The notes beneath the pieces were generated by a model that saw only the letters and a program-made list of their open reading frames with translations, searched no databases and had not been told where the DNA came from. Shown here piece after piece: positions 19,035 through 27,318 of a DNA stretch of 64,000 nt; the first letter of the stretch is position 1, and every line of letters begins with the position of its first letter. The position numbers and the translations under genes are program-made. Source of the stretch: Saccharopolyspora gloriosae (GTDB lineage Bacteria > Actinomycetota > Actinomycetes > Mycobacteriales > Pseudonocardiaceae); NCBI RefSeq assembly GCF_022828475.1, contig NZ_CP059557.1, forward strand, positions 4,325,470-4,389,469. Direction: 5' to 3'.

Positions 19035-19895
19035 GTGAAATACGGAAACGCACTGCGCACTGACGTCAAGGGCGAACAGATCACGCCGTTGATCGGCGTC
19101 TACGACATGTTCTCGGCCTCCGTGGCCGCCCAGCACTACTCCGGGATGTTCGTCTCCGGATTCGGCTTCGCGGCCTCCCACTACGGCCTGCCCGACATCG
19201 GTTTCATCGCCTGGCCGGACATGGTCGCGTTCGTGCAGCGACTACGTCTGGCGTTCCCGAACCAGCACCTGCTGGTCGACATCGACGACGGCTACGTGGA
19301 CGCCGAGGTCGCCTGCCACGTCGTCGAGCAGTTGGAGATGATCGGTGCCTCCGGCGTCATCCTCGAGGACCAGCAGCGGCCGCGCCGCTGCGGACACGTG
19401 GACGGCAAGCGGATCCTGCCGCTGGAGGACTACCTGGACAAACTCGACCTGGTGCTCTCCACCAGGCAGGACATGCTGGTCGTCGCCCGCACCGACGCCA
19501 CCGAGGAACGCGAGATCCTGCGCCGGGCCGAGGCGCTGGCCGAGACCGACGCCGACGTGCTGCTGGTCGACGGCGTCCGCAGCGTCGAGCGGATCGCCGA
19601 GGTGCGCAAGGTCATCGGCGACAAGCCGCTGCTGTTCAACCAGATCGCCGGCGGCAAATCACCCCGGCTGTCATCGCCCGAACTGCAGGAACTCGGTGTC
19701 GACGTCGCCATTTACAGCACCCCGTGCCTGTTCGCCGCGCAATCGGCCATGGACGAGGCGTTGACCGAGCTCCGCGCCAATGACGGGCGGCTCCCGGCCA
19801 CCTCGGTCAGCAGTGTCGGAGTCGCCGAGTCGGTGGCGCTGCTGGAGCGCAACATCAGCAGGAATCACGTGAAGCCGGTCGAGCTGCCGGTGTGA
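19035..19895 (+). CDS. Isocitrate lyase / PEP mutase superfamily enzyme
   Basis: 286-residue TIM-barrel enzyme. Mg-site motif VDIDDGY is at 81-87, EDQ at 111-113 and catalytic-type Cys 119 in RRCGHVDGKR. Having the Cys instead of the PEP mutase lid residues favours a C-C lyase or oxaloacetate-hydrolase-like activity over P-C mutase chemistry; the substrate is unknown. GTG at 19035 has GAGGAG 8 nt upstream and follows a long structured leader. A BASS transporter and a small secreted protein follow in the same direction, possibly as one unit. Confidence 0.82.
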   Translation: MKYGNALRTDVKGEQITPLIGVYDMFSASVAAQHYSGMFVSGFGFAASHYGLPDIGFIAWPDMVAFVQRLRLAFPNQHLLVDIDDGYVDAEVACHVVEQLEMIGASGVILEDQQRPRRCGHVDGKRILPLEDYLDKLDLVLSTRQDMLVVARTDATEEREILRRAEALAETDADVLLVDGVRSVERIAEVRKVIGDKPLLFNQIAGGKSPRLSSPELQELGVDVAIYSTPCLFAAQSAMDEALTELRANDGRLPATSVSSVGVAESVALLERNISRNHVKPVELPV

Positions 19896-20020
19896 TGCGG
19901 GGGCGATTCGGTTCACTCCGAAGCCCGCCGTCGAACGCACCACGACTCAATGGCAACACCGCCGAAACGCCATTTCATCCGAACTTGAAAACCTTGACCT
20001 CGAAGTCCGACAGGACTGTG

Positions 20021-21046
20021 ATGCCGACCCGATTCTTGAATCGACTCAAACCGGATCCGTACATCCTCGCATTGGTCCTCGCAGCCGTCGTCGCCGCATT
20101 TCTACCGGTTCGCGGTGAATATGCCGCAGCGCTGGACGACGTGGTGTCGGTGGCCATCGGATGCCTATTCTTCCTCTACGGCGCCCGGCTTCCCGGCGGT
20201 GCGCTGCGGGAAGGAATCCGGCATTGGCGGCTGCACGGCGCCATCCTGCTGAGCACCTACGCGTTGGTCCCGCTGCTGGGACTGGCGTGCGCGGTGCTGG
20301 TGCCCGCCGTGCTCACCGAACCACTGTACCTGGGACTGCTGTTCCTGTGCGTGCTGCCCTCGACGGTGCAGTCCTCGATCACGTTCACGTCGATGGCCGG
20401 CGGCAACGTCGCGGCGGCCATCTGCGCGGCGACCTTCTCGAACGTGCTGGGCGTGCTGCTCACCCCGCTGCTGGCGGGACTGCTGGTAGCCGAAGGCACC
20501 GGGGCCGTCCCGCTGGACGCGCTCCCCAAGATCGTGCTGTTGCTGCTGGTGCCGTTCCTGCTCGGGCAGCTCGCCCGCCGCTGGATCGGCGAATGGGTGC
20601 GCGGGCACGCCCGGGTGCTCGGCAAGCTGGACCGGTGCGTGATCCTCGGCGTCGTCTACACGGCGTTCAGCCAAGGCACCGTCGCCGGTATCTGGCGGCA
20701 GCTGACGCCGCTGCGGTTGCTGCTGCTCGGTGTGGTCGCCATGGGATTGCTGGTGGTCGTGCTGGCGGTGACCGCGGCGGCGGCGCGCTGGTGCGGATTC
20801 AGCAGACCCGACCGGATCGCCTTGGTATTCGCCGGTTCGAAGAAGAGCCTGGCCAGTGGACTGCCGATGGCCTCGGTGCTCTTCCCCGCCGCGAGCGTGG
20901 GTCTGGTGGTGCTGCCGCTGATGATCTACCACCAACTGCAGTTGATCACGTGCGCGTGGCTGGCCCGGCGGTTCGCCGCGGACCGGCTCGCCGCCGAAAC
21001 CGACGCTCCGGTGAAACCGCGAGGCGACCGAGCCTCGCCCGCCTGA
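20021..21046 (+). CDS. Bile acid:sodium symporter (BASS/SLC10) family transporter
   Basis: 341-residue integral membrane protein with about nine to ten hydrophobic helices. Motifs are IGCLFFLYGARLPGGALREG, LCVLPSTVQSSITFTSMAGGN and FAGSKKSLASGLPMA, which match the SLC10A7-like SBF subgroup. It probably imports an organic anion with sodium. The ATG at 20021 has AGGA upstream. It is 125 bp after the PEP mutase-family gene, so the transported solute may relate to that enzyme's substrate. This is inference. Confidence 0.85.
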   Translation: MPTRFLNRLKPDPYILALVLAAVVAAFLPVRGEYAAALDDVVSVAIGCLFFLYGARLPGGALREGIRHWRLHGAILLSTYALVPLLGLACAVLVPAVLTEPLYLGLLFLCVLPSTVQSSITFTSMAGGNVAAAICAATFSNVLGVLLTPLLAGLLVAEGTGAVPLDALPKIVLLLLVPFLLGQLARRWIGEWVRGHARVLGKLDRCVILGVVYTAFSQGTVAGIWRQLTPLRLLLLGVVAMGLLVVVLAVTAAAARWCGFSRPDRIALVFAGSKKSLASGLPMASVLFPAASVGLVVLPLMIYHQLQLITCAWLARRFAADRLAAETDAPVKPRGDRASPA

Positions 21047-21162
21047 CAGCGCACCGATTCCCCTGCCGTGCCTGCGGAATCCGGCTGCACGACGGAACCC
21101 CGTTCGCCCGTGGGAGCTCGCGCCACGGGCGAACGCCCTCCCCCTCCCGAAAGGTCTTCCCC

Positions 21163-21393
21163 ATGCACTTCCTGCGCGCACTCGCCGCCCACCTCGCCCT
21201 CGCGATCGCCCTACTCCTCGCGCCGATCGCCGCTCAGGCCGCGCACGCAGGGCCGAGCAGTGAAGGTCAGAGCAACATCGACGGTGGCGGCCTGCTGAAC
21301 CTGAGCTACAACGGCGACAGCCCCATCGAGATCGACCGGACGCTGAACCTCGACCTCGGGGCGGGCAGCGCCGGTAGCGATCACGACAACTGA
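21163..21393 (+). CDS. Small secreted protein, unknown function
   Basis: 76 residues. A Sec signal peptide of about 26 residues (hydrophobic core LALAIALLLAPIAAQA, likely cleavage after AHA) precedes a short acidic, Gly/Asn/Asp-rich tail (SNIDGGGLLNLSYNGDSP, LNLDLGAGSAGSDHDN) without cysteine. GAAAGG precedes the ATG. It follows the BASS transporter by 116 bp. The family is not recognised. Confidence 0.6.
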   Translation: MHFLRALAAHLALAIALLLAPIAAQAAHAGPSSEGQSNIDGGGLLNLSYNGDSPIEIDRTLNLDLGAGSAGSDHDN

Positions 21394-21512
21394 CCCGACC
21401 GCCTCCCGCACACCGCACGCTCGCGTCGCGTGCTCGTGCCGGTGCCCGCTCGTACCGTGGAAAGCGGCGCGAACCCGCGCATCCGACCACCGGTGAAGGG
21501 ATGCTGAGCGAT

Positions 21513-22019
21513 ATGACCAGCACTGACGTGCTCGTGGACGGTTACGACCGAATTCGGGAGGCGGTGCACGACGCGACCCGCAAGCTCAGCGACGACCAAC
21601 TGGCGTTCCGCGTCGACGCGCAGGCCAACTCCATCGCCTGGCTCGTCTGGCACCTGACGCGCGTGCAGGACGATCACCTCGCGGGCGCCGCCGGCTCCGA
21701 ACAGGTGTGGTTCACCGAAGGGTGGCGGGACCGGTTCGAGCTGCCCTTCGACGACCTCGACATCGGCTACGGCCACAGCTCCGACCAAGTGGCGCAAGTG
21801 CGCGCCGACGCGGAACTGCTGCTCGGCTACCACGATTCGGTGCACGAGCAGACCGTCTCCTACCTCGGCGGGCTGACCGACGCCGACTTGGACGAGGTCA
21901 TCGACGCGGACTGGACACCACCGGTCACCCGCGGCGTCCGCCTGGTGAGCGTGCTCGCCGACGGCCTGCAACACGCAGGCCAAGCCTCTTTCGTCCGCGG
22001 TGTCGTTGAGCGGGGGTAG
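21513..22019 (+). CDS. DinB/DUF664-family protein
   Basis: 168-residue four-helix-bundle protein of the DinB superfamily. Candidate metal-binding histidines lie in WLVWHLTRVQDDHLAG and DGLQHAGQA. Actinobacterial members are often mycothiol-dependent transferases, but the activity here is unknown. I chose the second ATG (21513), because AAGGG is 12 nt upstream of it and directly abuts the first ATG at 21501. A Family B element follows the stop codon. Confidence 0.82.
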   Translation: MTSTDVLVDGYDRIREAVHDATRKLSDDQLAFRVDAQANSIAWLVWHLTRVQDDHLAGAAGSEQVWFTEGWRDRFELPFDDLDIGYGHSSDQVAQVRADAELLLGYHDSVHEQTVSYLGGLTDADLDEVIDADWTPPVTRGVRLVSVLADGLQHAGQASFVRGVVERG

Positions 22020-22046
22020 GGGGTCGTTCTGCTCGGGGGGTCGGGT

Positions 22047-22160
22047 AGCGGAACCTCAGTTGCTTCCTCGCTGCGGGATCTTTTTCCCAAGTGGCTCCGC
22101 CACGAGGGAAAAAGCTGTCCTCGCGAGGAAGCAACTGAGAACCCGCCGGTGGTCGGCTTT
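22047..22160. repeat. Family B multi-hairpin element, copy 2
   Basis: GCGGAACCTCAGTTGCTTCCTCG pairs imperfectly with CGCGAGGAAGCAACTGAGAACC, and the inner arms TTTTTCCC and GGGAAAAA pair as well. The conserved GCCGGTGGTCGGC follows. It lies between convergent genes ending at 22019 and 22306. The remaining 22161-22305 holds three small stems with TTCG-type loops (near 22172, 22193 and 22211) and no gene. Confidence 0.75.
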
Positions 22161-22305
22161 TTGACGTGGGCTATGTGCTTCGCACATCCAGGCACGGCCT
22201 TCGGCCGCAACGAGTCGGCTTCGCCGTGGATGAGCAGAAAGATGCTGGGTGTGGGGTGGGCGGGGTTGGTGCAGGGGGTTCTTGCGCTCGGTCTTGGGCG
22301 GGGCG

Positions 22306-22983
22306 TTAGCGTTCCGCGTTGATCAGGCGGCGGGCGGCTTGGGCGCCGAGGCTGGTTTCGATGTGTTCGCGCATCAGGTCGGCTGCGGCGTCGGCCTCGC
22401 CCGCGACCACGCATTCGACCAGCATTCGGTGTTCCTCGTCCTTGTTCGCCCGGGCCTCGGGACCGCGATCGATCTCCAGCGCCAGCCTGCGGTACCGATC
22501 GGCCTTGTCCCACAAGCCGTCGAGCGTCTCGATGAGCAGATCGTTGTGCGAGGCGCGGTAGATCGCGCCGTGGAAGCGCCGGTGGTGCAGCAGTTGCCGC
22601 TGCTCGGGATCGGTGGGCAACGAGTGCAGACCGGTGGCGGCCGCACGGATCTCCGCGATGTCGGCCTTCGTTCGTCGTTGCGCGGCCAGCGACACGGCCA
22701 GCGGATCCAGCGAACGCCGGATTTCGAGCAGATCGCGGGCCTCTTCGGAATTGAGCTCGGTGACCCGCGCGTCGCGGTGCGCGTCCAATTCGACCAGTCG
22801 CTCGGCCTTGAGCCTGCGCAGCGCCTCGCGCAGCGGTGTGGTGCTGATGCCGATGGTGCGCGCCAGCGTGGCCTGGTTGAGCACCGAACCCGGCGGGAAC
22901 TCGCCCGACAGGATCTTGTCGCGGACGCTGGCGTACGCCAGTTCGCTCTTGGTCATCATCGGTGACGACCCTGGTTCGTTCAT
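22306..22983 (-). CDS. GntR-family regulator, FCD subgroup
   Basis: 225-residue regulator. The winged HTH is SVRDKILSGEFPPGSVLNQATLARTIGISTTPLREALRRL and the FCD ligand domain is ARDLLEIRRSLDPLAVSLAA ... FHGAIYRASHN ... DEEHRMLVECVV, including metal-ligand-type residues. It is divergent from the dicarboxylate module at 23190 and probably represses it in the absence of the substrate or an intermediate. Confidence 0.9.
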   Translation of the reverse strand: MNEPGSSPMMTKSELAYASVRDKILSGEFPPGSVLNQATLARTIGISTTPLREALRRLKAERLVELDAHRDARVTELNSEEARDLLEIRRSLDPLAVSLAAQRRTKADIAEIRAAATGLHSLPTDPEQRQLLHHRRFHGAIYRASHNDLLIETLDGLWDKADRYRRLALEIDRGPEARANKDEEHRMLVECVVAGEADAAADLMREHIETSLGAQAARRLINAER

Positions 22984-23189
22984 GCCACACCTCCTGCTCG
23001 GCTATAAGCTACCGCGCCGACTCACCCCGCTGACCACCAGGTGAAACCCAGTGGTCCATCACGTTATAAGACCCCTTTCCGAGGCAATTCCCCTGTTAAA
23101 CGGCGAATCACCAACCTCGGAGACGGTCTTGACTGGATGAGATTATAACCTCCAGGATATCGCCGTCCGCGACTTCCCGAGGAGATTTC
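22984..23189. promoter_or_regulatory. Divergent control region of GntR and 23190 operon
   Basis: Three AT-centred motifs stand out in high-GC DNA: GGCTATAAGC near 22998, CGTTATAAGACC near 23061 and GAGATTATAACCTC near 23139 (a partial palindrome centred on TTATAA). These are candidate FCD-GntR sites or promoter -10 elements. No precise operator can be assigned. Confidence 0.35.
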
Positions 23190-24287
23190 ATGACCGCACG
23201 GCCCATCCCCACGTACCGACTCGGCCTGCTGGAAGGAGACGGGATCGGCGCCGAGATCGTGCCCGCGGCGACCCGCGTCGTCGACGCGGCCCTGGCGGCC
23301 GCCGAAGCCCCGGGCGTCGAATGGCTCCCCTTGCCGCTCGGCCGATCCGCGATCGACGAGCACGGCTCGCCGATCCCGGAGTCGACGCTGGAGACGCTGA
23401 CCGGGCTGGACGCGTGGCTGCTGGGGCCGCACGACAGCGCCGCCTACCCCGAACCGCATCGCTCGCGGCTCAACCCCAGCGGCACCATCCGCACCCGCTT
23501 CGCCCTCTACGCCAACATCCGCCCGGCGAAGGCGTTCGAGGGCGCGAAGGCGATGGTGCCCGGCACCGACCTGGTCATCGTCCGGGAGAACACCGAAGGC
23601 TTCTACGCCGACCGCAACACCCACGCCGGCACCGGCGAGTTCATGCCGACCCCCGACATCGCCATCGCCCACGGCATCATCACCCGGCCCGCGGTCGAGC
23701 GGATCGCCCACACCGCCTTCCAGCTGGCCCAGGGTCGGCGCAAGCGTCTCACGATCGTGCACAAGGCGAACGTGCTGCGGATGACCACCGGACTGTTCCG
23801 CGACGTGTGCCGCGAGATCGCCGAGCAGTACCCCGACGTCGCGGTCGACGATCACCACATCGACGCGATGACGGTGCACCTGTTGCGCCGCGCCCCCGAC
23901 TTCGACGTGCTGGTCACCGAGAACATGTTCGGCGACATCCTCTCCGACCTCACCGGCGAGCTCGCCGGGTCGCTCGGCATCGCCCCTTCGATCAACGCCT
24001 CCGACCAGCAGTGCATGGCGCAGGCCGCGCACGGCTCGGCGCCCGACATCGCGGGCCGGGACATCGCCAACCCCATCGCGATGATGCTCTCCAGCTCGAT
24101 GCTGCTGGAGTGGCTGGGAAACCGGAACGACGACGTGAACCTGCGCCGTGCGGCCGCGCTGCTGGAATCCGGCATCGCCCGCACCGTCGCCGCCGGAACC
24201 TGCACCTCGGACATGGGCGGCTCGACCGGTACCGCCGCGTTCGCCGAAGCGGTCGCCGACGCGATCCGCGATGGGGATTCGGCGTGA
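23190..24287 (+). CDS. Isocitrate/isopropylmalate/tartrate dehydrogenase family enzyme
   Basis: 365-residue NAD(P)-dependent beta-decarboxylating hydroxyacid dehydrogenase. Family motifs are LLEGDGIGAEIVPA near the N-terminus, the Arg-rich substrate site RSRLNPSGTIRTRF, VRENTEGFYA, the conserved Lys in VHKANVLR, and metal-binding DDHHIDAMTVHLL ... VTENMFGDILSDL. The ENTEG form is closer to tartrate/isocitrate-type than to isopropylmalate dehydrogenases. GAGG precedes the ATG. It overlaps the next gene (GTGA), forming an operon with a racemase-fold enzyme and a CitMHS transporter. Confidence 0.87.
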   Translation: MTARPIPTYRLGLLEGDGIGAEIVPAATRVVDAALAAAEAPGVEWLPLPLGRSAIDEHGSPIPESTLETLTGLDAWLLGPHDSAAYPEPHRSRLNPSGTIRTRFALYANIRPAKAFEGAKAMVPGTDLVIVRENTEGFYADRNTHAGTGEFMPTPDIAIAHGIITRPAVERIAHTAFQLAQGRRKRLTIVHKANVLRMTTGLFRDVCREIAEQYPDVAVDDHHIDAMTVHLLRRAPDFDVLVTENMFGDILSDLTGELAGSLGIAPSINASDQQCMAQAAHGSAPDIAGRDIANPIAMMLSSSMLLEWLGNRNDDVNLRRAAALLESGIARTVAAGTCTSDMGGSTGTAAFAEAVADAIRDGDSA

Positions 24288-24916
24288 CGACCGGCCTGCT
24301 CGTCGCGTTCGTGCACGCCACCCCCGGCTCGGTCGAGCCCGTGAACGACGCGCTGCGCGCGGAATTCCCGGAAGCCGAGCCGTGGCACCTGGTCGACGAT
24401 CGACTGGTCAGCGAGGCCGACGCGGCCGGCGGCCTCACCCCCGCGCTGCGTCGGCGGATGCTCTCGCTGATCCGCCACGCGATCGACGGCGGAGCCGACG
24501 CCGTGCAGTTGAGCTGCTCGATGTACGGGCCGGTCGCGGCTCTCGCCCGTCAGTTGTGGGACGTGCCGGTGCGGGCATCCGATGATGCCGCGTTCGCCGA
24601 GATCACTCATCGCGAGTCCGCCGAAGTGGTGCTTCTCTCCTCATTGGACTCGGCGTCGGCCGACTCGGCGCAACGGCTCACCGATGCGGCTCCCGGCGCG
24701 GCGGTCCGATCCGCACGCGCTCACCCCGCTTCGGCGGATTCCCTCGCGCAGGCGGCGAAACCGCATCTCACCGAGGGGAATCTGGTGCTGCTCGCGCAGT
24801 ATTCGTTGAGCCCGCACGCCGACGATCTCGCCCGGATCCTCGGCGCTGAAGTGCTGAGCCCGCTGCCGCTCGGCGTGCGCGCACTGCGATCGGAACTGCT
24901 ACCGCCGGCACCGTGA
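24284..24916 (+). CDS. Asp/Glu racemase-fold enzyme with a single cysteine
   Basis: 210-residue protein resembling the aspartate/glutamate racemase superfamily. It has one Cys (78, in QLSCSMYGPVA) at the position of the first catalytic Cys. At the second position the sequence is LLAQYSLSPHADD, without Cys. Two-cysteine racemases would need both, so a racemase activity is doubtful and a decarboxylase, isomerase or lyase role is possible. The start GTG at 24284 overlaps the dehydrogenase stop. The region 24917-25185 holds no gene. Confidence 0.65.
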   Translation: MTTGLLVAFVHATPGSVEPVNDALRAEFPEAEPWHLVDDRLVSEADAAGGLTPALRRRMLSLIRHAIDGGADAVQLSCSMYGPVAALARQLWDVPVRASDDAAFAEITHRESAEVVLLSSLDSASADSAQRLTDAAPGAAVRSARAHPASADSLAQAAKPHLTEGNLVLLAQYSLSPHADDLARILGAEVLSPLPLGVRALRSELLPPAP

Positions 24917-25185
24917 ATCCACCCGGATCACCCGAGCACTGACATCGGGGCGCTCGCAACCGTGCGCGCCCGGCCGAACGCACGATAGGCCGCACCTCCG
25001 CTCCGGGCGCCTTTCAGGATGAACTCGTGGCCTGGTCAACGGGAAACCGCTGAGGTTCCGATACCCGACCCACTGCGCACGCCGCTCTGAAAGGCCCCCG
25101 CAGCACCCCCTCTCGCCACGGCCGGCGTGGCGGTCCCACCGGGATCCGCCCGCGCCGCGGCCGCCCGCGCACCAAAGGAGCAACG

Positions 25186-26473
25186 ATGCTCGCCGTCCTG
25201 GGATTCGCAACGCTCGGCGTCTTCATGGCGCTGGTGATGCGCAGATACGCCACCGCCTTCGTGGCCATCATGGCCACGCCCGTCCTGTTCGCCGTGGTCG
25301 CCGGATTCGGCGGCGACCTCGACGAAATGATGCTCAACGGCCTCGAGATCGTCGCGCCGACCGCGATCCTGCTGTTGTTCGCGGTGCTGTACTTCGGCGT
25401 GATGATGGACGCCCGGCTGTTCGACCCGATCTCGCGGTTGATCATCCGGGTATGGCGATCCGGTCCGCATCTGCGTCGGCACCGCGGTCCTCGCGCTGCT
25501 GGTCGCGCTCGACGGTGACGGCACCACCAGCTACATGATCATCTGTTCCGCGTTCTTACCGATCTACCGGCGCCTCGGCATCAACCCGCTGGTCATCGCC
25601 ACCATCGCCACCATGGCCCTGGGCACCATCTCCGGCACGACCCCGTGGGGCGGCGCCGCCACCCGCGGGATCAGCGTGCTGCACCTGGACTCCACGGACT
25701 ACTTCGTGCACATGATCGCCCCGATGGTGCTCACCTCGCTGACGATCATCACCATCGCCTGGATGCTGGGCCGCGGCCAGCGCAAGCGCATCGACCAGGC
25801 GGTCATCAACGAGTTCGCTGCCGAGATCTCCGCGCAGGACAGCGGCGGCGAGCAGCGGAACCGACGCACCTGGTTCAACGCCGGCCTCACCGTGCTGCTG
25901 CTGGTCCTGCTGGTCCTCGGCGTCGCCGAGCTGGTGAACCTGTTCATGCTCGCGTTCGTCATCGCCCTGCTCGTCAACCACCCGCGCCTGGCCGAACAGG
26001 GCGAGGTCATCAAGAAGCACGCGGGCAACGCCGTCCCGGTCGTCATGCTGGTGCTCGGCGCCGGGATCTTCACCGGCATCATGACCGACACCGGCATGAC
26101 CAAGGCCATGGCCGACGCGCTGCTGTCCGTCGTGCCCGACTCGCTCGGCAATCTGATCCCGCTGTTCACCGCCGTGATCGGCCTGCCGTTGAGCTTCTTC
26201 ATGTCCAACGACGCGTATTTCTTCGGTGTGCTGCCGGTGCTTGCCGAGTCCGCGGGCCACTACGGCATCGCGCCCGTCGAGATCGCGCGAGCCGGTGCCA
26301 TCGGGCAGATGATGCACTCCATCGGCCCCGCCTCCGCACCGCTGTGGGTGCTGCTCGGGCTGATCAAGCGCGACCTCGGGGACTTCCAGCGGTTCGCCGT
26401 GGGCTGGGTGCTGCTGGCGTCGGTCGCCTACATCGCCTTCGCCGTCCTCACCGGAGCCATCAGCCTGGTGTGA
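25186..26473 (+). pseudogene. CitMHS-family citrate/dicarboxylate transporter, frameshifted
   Basis: Membrane transporter of the CitMHS family (metal-citrate:proton symport) in two frames. The first 90 residues or so (MLAVLGFATLGVFMALVMRR ... DARLFDPISRLIIRVW) are in one frame from an ATG with AAAGGAG. After about 25456 homology continues in the +1 frame (DPVRICVGTAVLALLVALDG, DGTTSYMIICSAFLPIYRRL) to the end at 26473 (FFMSNDAYFFGVLPVLAESA). A reading from 25535 gives 312 residues lacking the N-terminus. Either a real frameshift mutation or a sequencing error explains it; both parts otherwise look intact. Confidence 0.82.
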
Positions 26474-26526
26474 TCTTGGTGGGCGACGAGGAGACGTTCG
26501 CCTGCCCGTGGCACCACCGGGGGCGG

Positions 26527-27318
26527 TCAGCCGTGGTCGCTGACGCGGCTGAGGAATCGCCGGGTCCGGTCCTCCTGCGGGTCGCCGATCACCTGAGCAC
26601 CGGTGCCGCGCTCGACGATGACGCCGCCGTCGAGGAACAGGACCTGGTCGGCCACCTGCCGGGCGAAGCGGATCTCGTGAGTGACGATCACCATCGTCCA
26701 GCCCTCGGCCGCCAAGTCCTTGATGACCGCCAGCACCTCGCCCACCAGCTCGGGGTCCAGCGCCGACGTGGGCTCGTCGAACAGCACCACGCGCGGCTTC
26801 AACGCCAGCGCCCGCGCGATGCCGACTCGCTGCTGCTGCCCGCCGGAGAGCTGGAACGGGTAGGCATCGGCGCGGTCGCCGAGTCCCACCTGGTCGAGCA
26901 GCGTCCGCGCGTCGGCGACGGCCTCTTCCCGCGGTCGCCGCTGCGCCACGACCGGCCCCTCGATGACGTTGTCCAGGACCGTGCGGTGCGGGAAGAGGTT
27001 GTGCGCCTGGAACACCATGCCGCTCTGCGCCCGCAACCGGCCGCCCTCCCGGCGACCGGCCTTACCGGTGGGCAGCCGCGCGAAGTCGATCTCGACGTCG
27101 TCGATGCCGATGACTCCGCGTTCCGGCGTCTCCAGCACGTTGATCGAGCGCAGCACGGTGGTCTTGCCCGAACCGGACGGTCCCAGCAGGACGGTCGAAG
27201 TCCCTTGCGCGGCCTCGAAATCGATGCCGCGCAGGACGTGCTGGTCGCCGAAGGACTTCTCCAGCCCGTGCACCCGGACGCGGGCGGGCTCGGCGTGCTG
27301 CGCTGTGGTGTCGGTCAT
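26527..27318 (-). CDS. Polar amino-acid ABC transporter ATPase
   Basis: 263-residue ATP-binding subunit. Walker A is [11 protein letters not shown], the Q-loop [18 protein letters not shown], the signature LSGGQQQRV, Walker [15 protein letters not shown], the D-loop follows, and the H-switch is VTHE. It matches the GlnQ/HisP group. The ATG at 27318 overlaps the stop of the fused receptor-permease gene (ATGA), giving a two-gene operon for a complete importer. A longer in-frame reading to 27969 is a shadow. Confidence 0.93.
   Translation of the reverse strand: MTDTTAQHAEPARVRVHGLEKSFGDQHVLRGIDFEAAQGTSTVLLGPSGSGKTTVLRSINVLETPERGVIGIDDVEIDFARLPTGKAGRREGGRLRAQSGMVFQAHNLFPHRTVLDNVIEGPVVAQRRPREEAVADARTLLDQVGLGDRADAYPFQLSGGQQQRVGIARALALKPRVVLFDEPTSALDPELVGEVLAVIKDLAAEGWTMVIVTHEIRFARQVADQVLFLDGGVIVERGTGAQVIGDPQEDRTRRFLSRVSDHG

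Noticed and set aside
18549-19084. Several short open frames on both strands in the 18.2-19.0 kb gap
   Set aside because: No ribosome sites, no recognisable domains, and composition differing from neighbouring genes.
25535-26473. Treating the second CitMHS part as a complete gene
   Set aside because: It lacks the N-terminal helices, which are encoded just upstream in another frame, and has no ribosome site.
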